Of a stretch of DNA of 64,000 nucleotides, positions 40,229 to 49,279 are shown piece after piece (position 1 is the first letter of the stretch; each line of letters starts with the position of its first letter). Origin of the DNA: Ruminiclostridium cellobioparum DSM 1351 = ATCC 15832 (GTDB taxonomy: Bacteria; Bacillota; Clostridia; Acetivibrionales; DSM-1351); contig NZ_KK211295.1 in NCBI RefSeq assembly GCF_000621505.1, forward strand, positions 1 through 64,000, given 5' to 3'. Under the pieces are notes generated by a model. The model saw only the letters and a list, made by a program, of their open reading frames with translations. It was not told the origin of the DNA and searched no databases. Both the position numbers and the translations under genes were made by a program.

Positions 40229-40525
40229 ACCCTACCTCATAAGACAGCACTATAAATATTTTTTGATTATGTGATTTTTCGATTTTACCTGTATGGCAAT
40301 GCGTTTTCTGATGCTTCATTTAGTGAATACAGTTGATAGCAGAATATAGTTAATCCAGATTTAATACAAAACTCTATTCACTCCAACGTATTTTGGGAAG
40401 TAAACTTACTATTAGCATATTTTTAATTACAATGAGATTGTCAAATTAAGAACAAAAATGTAACATAACTTTTATTAAATATAATAACGCAGATTTTGCA
40501 GATTATAATTAATGGGATGTTGCGG
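40229..40525 (-). promoter_or_regulatory. Leader/intergenic region between loaP and the NRPS operon
   Basis: About 297 bp without a gene. It holds a candidate promoter (40414-40444) and, downstream of it on the minus strand, an 8-bp long-range inverted repeat (AGTGAATA/TATTCACT, 40322-40329 with 40375-40382) enclosing about 45 nt. A short palindrome (40399-40410) lies near the expected transcription start. LoaP proteins act on leader RNA hairpins in front of long biosynthetic operons, so this is the natural place for such a target. No clear GC-rich U-tailed terminator was found here. Confidence 0.45.
40414..40444 (-). promoter_or_regulatory. Candidate promoter of the NRPS operon
   Basis: On the minus strand TTGACA (40439-40444) is followed after 19 bp by TATGCT (40414-40419). 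The -35 is perfect, but the spacer is long and the -10 imperfect. It would give a leader of roughly 180 nt before the thioesterase ATG. Confidence 0.4.
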
Positions 40526-41053
40526 CTAGTCTTTAATTTTCTCAACTATCTCCAACGCAACACTAACCAGCCTTATGCTCCCCATAAGCTCTATCTCGAC
40601 CCATGCTTGTCTTTTATGTCTGTTAACCTTCTTAACATTACTTTCCCACCCCTTGAGTGGTCCATCTAATATATGAATTCTATTCCCTTCACTAATACCA
40701 TTTGATGATTCAATACAGCGATCATCATTGCATAAGCTCAGCAACAACTGCTTTTCAGATTCCCTCATTGCAATTTCCGTATCTGAGTATCTCAATATAT
40801 GGACTATATCTCTTGAAACACAGAGCAGCGTTTTTGTTCTTTTTATGAATTCTTGGCCAGGTATCTCAGATTCGATAAAAACATAACTTGGAAATAAGGG
40901 CTTAAGTTCCTTTTTTACAATTCCCTTAGTTTTAAAAAGAAACTGCTGTAATGGCACAAATGGATTGAATATATCGGAATCTAACCGTTCTCTTAAGAAT
41001 TGTTCAACCTTTAGCTCTCGACCTGTCCGTACAAAAAGTATATACCAGTACAT
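40526..41053 (-). CDS. loaP: LoaP-type NusG paralogue, processive antiterminator
   Basis: 175 residues. A NusG N-terminal domain (MYWYILFVRTGRE, then LFPSYVFIES near 70) is followed by a KOW domain from about residue 125 (EGNRIHILDGPLKGWE). Housekeeping nusG normally sits beside secE and the rplK operon; this one sits directly upstream of an NRPS operon longer than 40 kb. That is the known setting of LoaP, which keeps RNA polymerase going through long polyketide and peptide operons in Firmicutes by acting at a leader RNA. It therefore probably controls the operon below it. RBS is weak (GGGG, 9 nt before ATG). Confidence 0.85.
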   Translation of the reverse strand: MYWYILFVRTGRELKVEQFLRERLDSDIFNPFVPLQQFLFKTKGIVKKELKPLFPSYVFIESEIPGQEFIKRTKTLLCVSRDIVHILRYSDTEIAMRESEKQLLLSLCNDDRCIESSNGISEGNRIHILDGPLKGWESNVKKVNRHKRQAWVEIELMGSIRLVSVALEIVEKIKD

Positions 41054-41282
41054 TTCTAAAACCCCACATCTTTATTACATTTTACATAGCTTCGCCCATT
41101 AACTTATCAAATAAATAAGCTACAATAACTTGGTATGTATGTTCCTTATCAGTAATTATCGTGACCCACCAGCGATTAACAACAAGATAAGTACTTAAAT
41201 TAACAGAAAAAACGTTAATGCATACATTTGAGTTTTATTCCCATATATATAATCATAATACTAATATGGTAAACATTACTTT

Positions 41283-41624
41283 TTATGTTAGCAGAAAACT
41301 TGCCATTTTACAACAGTTTTTTTGGATATTTTTACTTATATTTACTTTTATAGTTAAAACAGAGATTATATAATTGAATGACAAGTTGGTAAAGAAGAAA
41401 CTCGAAGAAATAATAAGGCTCTTAACCTCTTCTTTTGAGAAGAACCGCTGTGCAATACTCGTATTAATAGGCTTTATTTGTTCAATATCAATTTCTACTG
41501 GAAGATTATCTATAGAGCAGGTTACCCATTTGCTGGAGTGTGAAATATTATATTCAATACCAGTATAGTTTGATAAAAAAGTTCTTCGCGTCTTCACATT
41601 TATGAAATCTATTAATTCTCTCAA
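41283..41624 (-). pseudogene. Truncated Sfp-type 4'-phosphopantetheinyl transferase
   Basis: The 113-residue frame aligns with the middle of Sfp: YNISHSSKWV, then VEIDIEQIKPIN (Sfp has VGIDIE or IGIDIE) and IAQRFFSKEE. The N-terminal part of Sfp is absent, and after KSLI the protein turns into unrelated low-complexity residues, so the WxxKE(A/S) segment that completes the active site is missing. The full family is about 220-230 residues. It is most likely a dead remnant of the cluster's own PPTase, with the carrier domains now served by another copy in the genome. Confidence 0.7.
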
Positions 41625-41750
41625 TCTTGCTTTTCTCTATAGTACCACCCGGATTTACAAACAGCTACTTCCATCATTAAGAGTACTCCCCCAGAAGAAT
41701 TTTCGTTCTATATTTATTGCAATTCGGTGTGTCTATCAAGTCGGGTAATT

Positions 41751-42716
41751 TCAGCCAGTACATTTAAGGAGCATTTCCCACATATCAATTTCTTTTAAAA
41801 ATAACATTTTACATTTTTTATTAATATCGTTAATTAGTAATTTTTTATCATTTGAAAAATAGATTTTTATAACTTTATTTTTAACTATATTCCATCCTTC
41901 TTGTAATTCCATGCAGTATTTTACTAGAGAATTACTGATTAGTGAATTATGGATTTCATCTTCTAATTCTTGCATCAGAATTTGGTTTGCTATATGTCTG
42001 TTTACTATTTGAAAAATTTGAGTAGAAATAAGGTCACACATATGACCTTCAATAAAATCCTTTTCAGATAATTCCCAAAAAACTATTGGTATTATTTCAT
42101 TGATCTCATTTATTATTCTTTCAGCATTATATTTTACTTCACTAATTGATAGTTCAAATCTCTCTATGTCTTTAGATAATTTTAATGTAAATGCATGAGG
42201 TTCAAGAGGACAACTCGTTACTGCTCTTATTAATCTATCTTCAGGTACTTCGAACTCGTTATATCCATTAAAGTTTTCATCAAAAACATAAAATACTTTT
42301 TTTCTATCGTTATAACCATTAATAAATGAATAATGTTCCCAATGGTGCTTATCCCAACAAACACTATTTGGGATCCAATAAAATAAATCTACTCCAACTA
42401 AGATAATTTCTTTTTTCTTTACTAATTTCTCCAATATACTGAAACATTGCTCTTTAGATTCAAAATTTAACTGTTTTTGCTCAATAAACAACATATTTAT
42501 ATACTCTTCGCCATATTTAACCATAGGGTTTATTGTTAACTCATTATATTTCGTATAATTAGGTGTCTCTTTTACAAAAGCAATATACGAATAATCATTG
42601 AGTAAAGCTGCTTGATTGTAACTAGGTTCTAATGAAGTTAAAACTGAAAACAGCATATTAAATTTACAATTCATCCAAAACGGTTTAAATGGTTCAAAGT
42701 TTAGACTTATGTTCAT
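41751..42716 (-). CDS. BtrH N-terminal-domain-like protein (C39-peptidase-like fold)
   Basis: 321 residues, RBS GGGAG. A Cys (MNCKF) near residue 17 and a His/Asp segment (DKHHWEHYSFINGY, then FYVFDENFNGY, near 120-150) resemble the BtrH_N family: the butirosin acyltransferase BtrH and relatives scattered through NRPS/RiPP loci, with a papain/C39-like arrangement. The C-terminal half (about 170-321) is helical, like the partner domain of that family. It could be an acyl- or peptidyl-transferase for a carrier-bound product. It lies alone between the remnant PPTase and an IS fragment; no partner is certain. Confidence 0.5.
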   Translation of the reverse strand: MNISLNFEPFKPFWMNCKFNMLFSVLTSLEPSYNQAALLNDYSYIAFVKETPNYTKYNELTINPMVKYGEEYINMLFIEQKQLNFESKEQCFSILEKLVKKKEIILVGVDLFYWIPNSVCWDKHHWEHYSFINGYNDRKKVFYVFDENFNGYNEFEVPEDRLIRAVTSCPLEPHAFTLKLSKDIERFELSISEVKYNAERIINEINEIIPIVFWELSEKDFIEGHMCDLISTQIFQIVNRHIANQILMQELEDEIHNSLISNSLVKYCMELQEGWNIVKNKVIKIYFSNDKKLLINDINKKCKMLFLKEIDMWEMLLKCTG

Positions 42717-42995
42717 AAATTTCTCCCTTTCTATCGTTATAGTAAAGCTTTATAATTTGTACATCATAACTAATTTCTAAGCTTATTTAACCATTCTTAA
42801 TTCTTCTTGACATTTATGAAATATACTAGGACTCTAAAGCTTCCGTTACATACTTTTCCCACAAAAAAATACAGCTTCGCCCTTTCACACCAATTTAGTG
42901 TTATAAAGCAAAGCATACTATTTCATCATCATATGTTAACGCGACTCAGCGACGATTAACATCTTTCAGAATTTTTATCTATTAATTTCCTTTAA

Positions 42996-43226
42996 TCAAT
43001 ATTCTTTACCAATCAAGCCCGAATCATATATCACCCTAAATTTGCTAAAGGCCAATTTTACCTGCTTTTTATTGTCTTTTCGAAAATCTGCTATCGTCTT
43101 GAAATCAGGTTTTAATCCGTTAATTAGACATTGAACTTCTATATTCCTGTAGCATTCCCGTTCTATTTTGCAAGATGATTTAATCCCGGTTAAATTAGCT
43201 GGATGAATAGGATTTAAACAAATCAA
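42996..43226 (-). pseudogene. IS1182-family transposase fragment
   Basis: The 76-residue frame contains CYRNIEVQCLINGLKPDFKTIADFRKDNKK, the conserved N-terminal third of IS1182/IS5-like transposases (CYRNIEV...LLxGLKPDFKTIADFRKDN). The catalytic DDE region is absent. It is a short relic, not an active element; no matching terminal inverted repeats were recognised. Confidence 0.75.
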
Positions 43227-43585
43227 CTGATTCTGTTTTTACACAACCTCATTTCAAAATTGGAAAATCTATATAGCATATATTATACAAACATTTTTTA
43301 ATTGTCAACTACATCCTTATTTGTTTTTTTTTACTTATTTTGTTAACTGAAGATAATATATTTCTTCAAGTTTTGTCCTATCTATGTAATTACTGCGAGC
43401 CATCATCTTCCTTAAAGCCCAGACGAGAATAGGAGGCTTGCAAAAATTAAAACATAAACTGATCCCAGACTAATTTATATAAGCTGCCAATTCCCAGGGT
43501 TTGGTAAACTCACCAGGTAGTTCCACGGGGCGGCAAAAAGGTATAGCCCACCCTTTCACATGTATCTAGTTCAGTTGTTTCATAC
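43227..43585 (-). other. Gene-free stretch between the RiPP operon and the IS remnant
   Basis: Contains a promoter-like element reading into the transposase fragment (43282-43308) and a 24-codon minus-strand frame starting MMARSNYIDRTKLEE near 43400 that stops after LQLTK. The latter looks like the truncated N-terminus of a protein I do not recognise. No clear terminator for the RiPP operon was seen here. Confidence 0.4.
43282..43308 (-). promoter_or_regulatory. Promoter-like element upstream of the IS1182 fragment
   Basis: TTGACA (43303-43308) is followed by TATAAT (43282-43287) with a 15-bp spacer, or by TAATAT with 17 bp, on the minus strand. It probably was the transposase promoter. Confidence 0.45.
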
Positions 43586-46168
43586 TTATTCATTCAAATA
43601 TAGTGTTACTTTTTGGTCTATTGTTTTTGCGGTTTGCTCAGCAGATGCTTTGCCTTTTGAATAATCTTCCAATGCCTCTCCCACAATTTTCCTAACCTCA
43701 ATATCCATATCTTTTTCTGGTTTTGCCTTTTCAACTAACAAATTCATCTTTTCAGCAAGTTTCTTTGGTAATTCCTTTGCCGGATATTCGCTGCCAAACC
43801 CAGAACTATTGTTGGATAAATAGCTATTGATATCTTCATTATAAGCTTGTTTATTAATTGGCAGCAATAAATTTAAGTTATAACTACCATAGCTGTCGGA
43901 TGTTTTTTGCAAATCCCTGGATAGAATTATCTTTATGAATTTAAATGCAGCATCTTTACTCTTGCAAAAAGAATTTATACCTATACAATCTCCAATTCTT
44001 GCATAACAGTCTCCATTATTTGTTAATGGAATTATATCCATATCATCTCCGATTACTCCATTATATATAGAATTATAAGTCCACAATTGCCATGGAGATT
44101 CATTTGAAATATCATATGCCATAATCAGCTTATCCTCTTTAGTCATATCAGTATATGAGTTATACTTGGCACAAGTATCATATGTGGCAATGGAAGGATA
44201 TATATCCTTATATATTTTAAGAAGATCGATAAATTTCTTTGTGTTAAAATAGGTTTTTCGATTTTTAATGTCAATGAAATTGTCTCCGGAGATTTGCATC
44301 ATAGTTAAAAATCCAAAGTTACACCAAAATAAACTCTTATTTTTATTATCGTTATTTTTTATAAAATCTTGCGCCAGCTTATGTAAGCTATCAAGTGTCA
44401 AACCAGATTGTTCAATAGCAATATTGTTCTTTTTTAATGTTAAATCAGTTGTCCTGAAATATGGTATGGAAAATTCCAGTGGTATGTAAAATCTTTTGTT
44501 ATCATAAATACCACAATCAAAAATATCTTCATAGTAGTCACTTCTATTAAATTCATTGTCCTTACTTATTAGTTCATTTAAGTCGGTAAAAATACCACTC
44601 CCGGCAACCTTATACAGCGATTTAAATGTATTGGCACCAAAGATAATTATATCCGGTCCTGCACCGGCCATCAGCTCTGTGCTTAGCTTGGTATTCATTT
44701 CCGAATACTGTTCATTCCCGAATACAGTCTCGGTAAATTCAATTCCCGGATAAAGTTCCCTGCATTTTCTTAGTGCATTTTTTGTCCTGCTGTTATAATC
44801 CATGTAAATTATACTAAGCTGGGCTTTTATGCTATTGTTTGTGTCAATAGCTTCACTTTGATTCTTGGAAACAGCAGCCACTGTTTCCTTAAAATAGTTC
44901 TCTGCTGTTTCTTGCAAAGACTTTGCTATATTATCATCATTATCATTTTTAGATACACACTCACGTATTTTTGTATCAATCAAGTCAAAAAGTCTGACAT
45001 CCTCAATTTTACAAAAATCAAGCCTCTCTAAATATCCATCCACTTGTGGTAGAAGTGTTTTAATTGAGTTATTGGCCTTTTCCTCTAAGCATCTATCCTT
45101 TTCCTGTTCATATGCACTTTTACTTATTGGAAGCCCGTTTAAAAAATTATTCGCTTGATAATCCTTTGACAATAGCGTGCTGATAAATTCGTACGCTTCT
45201 TTTTTATGAGTACATTTCGAATTTATGGCACCGAATAAAGTAACTTTGGGAGAAATCTTGTTTTCTACAGTACATGCAGTATAAATTTGGGGCTGTATCC
45301 CGGTATTAAGCAAGGAGTAGTTATAACGCAAATTCCGTGGTGAAGTAATTGCACTATTCAGGAAGATTGCATCTTTATTTCTAAGAATTGCAGATATGTC
45401 ACCGTCTTTTATTTTTTCATAGAACACCTTATCTGGTATGACAGATTTATTTATTGTTTTATATAGCTTTATAGCCTCTTTAACTGCTGCCGTATCAAGC
45501 TTCGCCGCTTTGTTTTCTAAATCAATTATATTGTTGCCAAGCCCTCTTATTAACGAGCTGGGCTCAAGATTTGACAGTATATATTGGCTTTCTTTTTGAT
45601 TCTTTTTCTGATATTCAGAGCATATTTGAGAAATATCCTCCCAGCTGACATCACTATCCAAGCCGGTTATTCCTTTTTCATCAAGAACACTCCTGGTTGT
45701 AAACAAAGCATCTATCGTATAGCTCAAGGGAATAAGATATCTTTTCCCCTTGTATATGCCGTAATTCATAATCTCATTATAAATATCGTCCTTGTTTATG
45801 TTTTTATCATTATTATATAAGTCATCCAACTCACCAAAAGAACCATTATCTATGTACTTTGACAGCATTGGAATCCTAACAGGAGATGTTACTACTATAT
45901 CTGAACCACTATCCGATAATAGGCTGGCTTGGATATCCTCAGAGTATTTTTCATATTGATCACTATAATATATCTTTTCTTCTATGGTGATTTCTTTATG
46001 GTCTGAATTAAACTTTCTTATTACATTCCTAAGAAAGGTATCATTCTCCATCACATAAATTGTTAATTTTACATTTCCATCCTTTGTATTTACATTTGAA
46101 AAACAAGCTGTGTTTACTGTCAATCCTATTACTATGATTAAAACCAAAATAGTTTTTAAAGCTTTCAA
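43586..46168 (-). CDS. Lipoprotein of two tandem family-1 extracellular solute-binding domains
   Basis: 860 residues from a TTG start with RBS GGTGGGG. The signal peptide ends in a lipobox (VNTAC, Cys 22), so it is membrane-anchored. Two homologous SBP_bac_1-like halves follow: about 32-440 (IYVMENDTFLRNVIRKFNSD, GSDIVVTSP, IPLSYTIDALFTT) and about 450-855 (IIYMDYNSRTKNALRKCRE, GPDIIIFGA, IPLEFSIPYFRTT). Single-domain binding proteins are 400-450 residues. It is the last gene of the RiPP operon, 86 bp after the carrier-related gene, and no permease accompanies it. It may bind the peptide at the surface for immunity, uptake or maturation; that is inference. Confidence 0.85.
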   Translation of the reverse strand: MKALKTILVLIIVIGLTVNTACFSNVNTKDGNVKLTIYVMENDTFLRNVIRKFNSDHKEITIEEKIYYSDQYEKYSEDIQASLLSDSGSDIVVTSPVRIPMLSKYIDNGSFGELDDLYNNDKNINKDDIYNEIMNYGIYKGKRYLIPLSYTIDALFTTRSVLDEKGITGLDSDVSWEDISQICSEYQKKNQKESQYILSNLEPSSLIRGLGNNIIDLENKAAKLDTAAVKEAIKLYKTINKSVIPDKVFYEKIKDGDISAILRNKDAIFLNSAITSPRNLRYNYSLLNTGIQPQIYTACTVENKISPKVTLFGAINSKCTHKKEAYEFISTLLSKDYQANNFLNGLPISKSAYEQEKDRCLEEKANNSIKTLLPQVDGYLERLDFCKIEDVRLFDLIDTKIRECVSKNDNDDNIAKSLQETAENYFKETVAAVSKNQSEAIDTNNSIKAQLSIIYMDYNSRTKNALRKCRELYPGIEFTETVFGNEQYSEMNTKLSTELMAGAGPDIIIFGANTFKSLYKVAGSGIFTDLNELISKDNEFNRSDYYEDIFDCGIYDNKRFYIPLEFSIPYFRTTDLTLKKNNIAIEQSGLTLDSLHKLAQDFIKNNDNKNKSLFWCNFGFLTMMQISGDNFIDIKNRKTYFNTKKFIDLLKIYKDIYPSIATYDTCAKYNSYTDMTKEDKLIMAYDISNESPWQLWTYNSIYNGVIGDDMDIIPLTNNGDCYARIGDCIGINSFCKSKDAAFKFIKIILSRDLQKTSDSYGSYNLNLLLPINKQAYNEDINSYLSNNSSGFGSEYPAKELPKKLAEKMNLLVEKAKPEKDMDIEVRKIVGEALEDYSKGKASAEQTAKTIDQKVTLYLNE

Positions 46169-46254
46169 ACCAACCCCACCTTTTTCTTAGCTTTTATGAT
46201 ATGGATATTATATAGTAAATCCTCCCAACCATTTTGATATCAATAATTTATTTA

Positions 46255-46575
46255 CTATTTATTTACACATTGTTCATGAAATTGAATTTCTTCATTATTC
46301 TGTTTAATTATTAATTGATTAGCTATTATCTCAACTAAACCATTTAGTGTGGAAAACTTCCCTTTTGAAATATCTTCTTCTGGTATTGTAATGTTAAATT
46401 CTTTTTTTATATCAAAATAAAGATATAATAAATCTCTTGATGCCAGTTTAAAATCTTCACCCAGAAGATTTTTGCAAAAGTATTCCTTTCCCAATTCATT
46501 AAAATCAATATCAAACCTAGATTTAAAAATTCCGAATAGACCTGCTTCTACTTGATTTGTCAATAAATTATCCAT
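46255..46575 (-). CDS. Peptide-maturation-system acyl-carrier-related protein
   Basis: 106 residues from ATG 46575, chosen over ATG 46605 because GGGGGG lies 9 nt before it. It resembles an acyl carrier protein in size and in the FNITIPEEDI and FSTLNGLVEIIANQL pieces, like the helix II-III end of ACPs, but I see no GxDS/GxxS phosphopantetheine site, only KLASRDLLYLYFD. This matches the ACP-related protein (TIGR04069 type) that accompanies Cys-rich clostridial RiPP maturases. It is probably a scaffold and not a loaded carrier. Confidence 0.7.
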   Translation of the reverse strand: MDNLLTNQVEAGLFGIFKSRFDIDFNELGKEYFCKNLLGEDFKLASRDLLYLYFDIKKEFNITIPEEDISKGKFSTLNGLVEIIANQLIIKQNNEEIQFHEQCVNK

Positions 46576-46610
46576 ATTTCTAATCCCCCCAATATATACC
46601 TGCATCTTAT

Positions 46611-47738
46611 TTATACAATTTCCACATTGCTGTATTCATTTAGCTTCTCAATTGCGATATTTGCCATTTTCTCAGCATCGTCTTCATTTAAAATATTTAA
46701 TACAGTATTCTTGCACTGACTATAAGTTTTGTTTTTTTCACTAATAGACTTAGAATCTATTGAAATATGGGATGATATTTGTTCTTCAAATGCCCGAGTC
46801 CAATCAAACTGTGTATTAGCAATGTTGAATACGTCTACATAAAATCCCAGTTTATACTTAAGCGAATTGCTAAAAATTTCAAAAGCATCAACTTTATAGT
46901 CTTCATAAAGTAAACTAAATATCACAAAATCCGGTATAACTGCTTGAGAAATTTCATAGGCAAACATACCAAATTTATTAGTAAATTGTCTATTATAAGG
47001 CATTATGCCTCCAGGTATACCGATAATTATAATATCCGGTGCTTCAACTTTTTCAATTTTCCTTATGAATCTATTAAACATCAATACTTTATTGACTTCT
47101 GAAATGTTACTATCATACATAAAGGAAGGAAAAGAATGAAATCCGAGCATCTCACAATAGGCTCTTGTTCCTACCTGGCTTATTTTATAGCCTAACCTTT
47201 GAATTTTTTCTCTTAATGCAAGTTGTATTTCAAACTTGTTTGTCCTTTCACCCATGCCAATTACAAAAATAACAGGAGTATTGATTTCTTCTATACTTTC
47301 ATTTTTAATACTTATCGTGCTGTCTAATAGATTTTGGCTTCCACCATGATAAGTGAAGCTTACTCCTTCATAGTTGCAAATATGCTCCAATTCTTTAATT
47401 ATTTCGCTTTCTAATTCTAATAAACATACTATATTTTTTTTTGATCTTATTGCCATTTTGATTTTGCTAAACATAATATTTTTAAAGTCAATTGGAAAAT
47501 ACGAATCAATAAACATTACTGTATCACATAAATCCAATGACTTTTCAAAATCCGAGGATATCGTTATTCCAATATCAGGACCACGATCAACGATACCTGC
47601 ATCTTTCCCTGTAAACCCCCAGCCGTTGGGTGCTACCAGACAAGATATTTCATATTTTTTCTGTAAAGATTTGTGTCTCAAAATGGGACTAAATTGTAAA
47701 TTATATGGATATATTAAAAGTTTCTCGTTTGCAACCAT
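46611..47738 (-). CDS. Peptide maturation system protein, TIGR04066 type
   Basis: 375 residues, RBS GGAGGAG. It starts ANEKLLIYPYNLQFSPILRHKSL and contains VIFVIGMGERTNKFEIQLALREK near 165 and DIIIIGIPGG near 232, which look like Rossmann-type nucleotide-binding strands. The family is known only by its place in clostridial RiPP loci with a CLI_3235-class precursor and a SPASM radical SAM enzyme, exactly as here. The reaction is unknown. It lies 18 bp after the maturase gene and just before the ACP-related gene. Confidence 0.72.
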   Translation of the reverse strand: MVANEKLLIYPYNLQFSPILRHKSLQKKYEISCLVAPNGWGFTGKDAGIVDRGPDIGITISSDFEKSLDLCDTVMFIDSYFPIDFKNIMFSKIKMAIRSKKNIVCLLELESEIIKELEHICNYEGVSFTYHGGSQNLLDSTISIKNESIEEINTPVIFVIGMGERTNKFEIQLALREKIQRLGYKISQVGTRAYCEMLGFHSFPSFMYDSNISEVNKVLMFNRFIRKIEKVEAPDIIIIGIPGGIMPYNRQFTNKFGMFAYEISQAVIPDFVIFSLLYEDYKVDAFEIFSNSLKYKLGFYVDVFNIANTQFDWTRAFEEQISSHISIDSKSISEKNKTYSQCKNTVLNILNEDDAEKMANIAIEKLNEYSNVEIV

Positions 47739-47756
47739 TATATGATCTCCTCCGTA

Positions 47757-49208
47757 TTATATTTGCCAATCTGCTGAATCAATGTCTTTAAACAAATCCA
47801 ATTCATCACCAAATTCCCTTAATGTACAAATATCTTTAAGTAAGTTCTCAACATAGTTTCTTACTGAAATACAATGCGATACCTTTTTTTCCATAGACAA
47901 ATTACTATTTTCATCTGCTGCTGCCGCACAAAGACTGCAAAATCTGAGAGCCCAACAGTTTATACACTTTTTTTCACTTATTCTTCCAATGTTTAGTAAA
48001 GTTTTTATTTTATCAACATCAAATCCTGTATCGACATTTCCTATTTGCATTTGTGAAGACGTTTCACTAACCCTTTCACATGGATACAGGTTACCATTAA
48101 CATCCATAAATAATCTCTGTACTCCAGGTGTACATGGGCCCCCATGATGAACTTTATCGGGTATCTCCTTCGTTAATTCCAATCTATTATACCTATCTAT
48201 CATTTGGCCATAGTACCTCCAAACTAATTTAGAAGTATACTTTTTATTTAAATAACCAACCTTGGATAAAAATAATTTAAAATACTCATACCTGAGCTTA
48301 CTAATATAGGTATCTGAATATTCTATATCCTCTTTTTTATAATAATCGGCTATTTGTGATGATATGAGATTAGACTGTTTAATTTCTTGAAAGTCAGCAA
48401 AAAAATCATTAACGCAGCTAAAATCATTTTCCGGATCTAATACTGCATTAAATGTAACTCTTTTATCTAAATAAGAAGGAAATTTTTCTTTTATCATATC
48501 TATGTTATCCATTACCTTCTCAAAGGTTCCTTTATCCTCGTTACAATATACTCTATTTTTATTATGAACTTCTGCCGGTCCATCAAGACTAATTAATAAA
48601 TTTACGTTATGCTTACATAGATAAGCAAGCATTTCTTCAGTTATAAGTGTCGCATTTGTAGTCAATGTTGTATGAATCTCTTTTCCTTCACCCTTTTCCT
48701 CATAGTACTTTATACATTCCTTTATAAAGTCAAATTCAATTAATGGCTCTCCGCCATAAAATGCCAGAAAGATTCTTTCATTATCCTTTGAGTTTTCGAT
48801 AAGAAAATCAATTCCTTTTTTAGCTGTTTCAAAGCTCATTTTAACATTCTCATGTCCTCTATTTTCATAGTTTCCAGAGTATACACAATATTTGCACCTA
48901 AGATTACATTGGCGAGTTATTTGAAGTGTGATCATTTTGACTTTATTATTAAGGTGATATATTAACGTATCACTTATGGGATTATACATTTCCTTTGGTC
49001 TCTTGGAAGATAAAAAACCAAGATCACGCAAGTAATTAACTGAATCAATAGTGTGATTACCATATCCCGAATTATCTTGATTTCCTGATAAATTATTTTT
49101 AATAACCTCAAATTGTTCTTTTTGTAAACTAAGAATTGTATTTTTATTTATATCATATAAATAATACCCTCCCGGGGTGGTAAATAAGTGTACAAATGAA
49201 TCCTCCAC
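47757..49208 (-). CDS. ccpM: SPASM-domain radical SAM maturase of a Cys-rich peptide (CcpM type)
   Basis: About 483 residues from GTG 49208, placed 9 nt after AGGAGG; an ATG 18 nt upstream has no such site. Layout: N-terminal peptide-recognition-like region (VHLFTTPGGYYLYDINKN), radical SAM motif CNLRCKYC near 104, AFYGGEP near 145, and a C-terminal SPASM region with CTPG, YPCERVS and CINCWALRFCSLC carrying auxiliary Fe-S ligands. Such enzymes make Cys-sulfur-to-carbon thioether crosslinks (sactipeptides, ranthipeptides). The gene is separated from the precursor by a strong hairpin. Substrate is inferred from adjacency. Confidence 0.9.
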   Translation of the reverse strand: MEDSFVHLFTTPGGYYLYDINKNTILSLQKEQFEVIKNNLSGNQDNSGYGNHTIDSVNYLRDLGFLSSKRPKEMYNPISDTLIYHLNNKVKMITLQITRQCNLRCKYCVYSGNYENRGHENVKMSFETAKKGIDFLIENSKDNERIFLAFYGGEPLIEFDFIKECIKYYEEKGEGKEIHTTLTTNATLITEEMLAYLCKHNVNLLISLDGPAEVHNKNRVYCNEDKGTFEKVMDNIDMIKEKFPSYLDKRVTFNAVLDPENDFSCVNDFFADFQEIKQSNLISSQIADYYKKEDIEYSDTYISKLRYEYFKLFLSKVGYLNKKYTSKLVWRYYGQMIDRYNRLELTKEIPDKVHHGGPCTPGVQRLFMDVNGNLYPCERVSETSSQMQIGNVDTGFDVDKIKTLLNIGRISEKKCINCWALRFCSLCAAAADENSNLSMEKKVSHCISVRNYVENLLKDICTLREFGDELDLFKDIDSADWQI

Positions 49209-49237
49209 TAACCGTTTCCTCCTCATCCGAATTAAGG

Positions 49238-49273
49238 ATAACCGGAATATAATAAAAACTATATTCCGGTTAT
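49238..49273 (-). terminator. Hairpin between RiPP precursor and maturase
   Basis: A perfect 14-bp stem (ATAACCGGAATATA with its complement) around an 8-nt loop, starting shortly after the precursor stop codon. There is no U-run, so it is more likely an attenuator or mRNA-stabilising hairpin that sets a high precursor-to-enzyme ratio than a full terminator. Confidence 0.65.
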
Positions 49274-49279
49274 AGCTAT

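Noticed and set aside
41374-41568. Plus-strand frame opposite the PPTase remnant
   Set aside because: The minus strand carries Sfp motifs; the plus frame has no family features.
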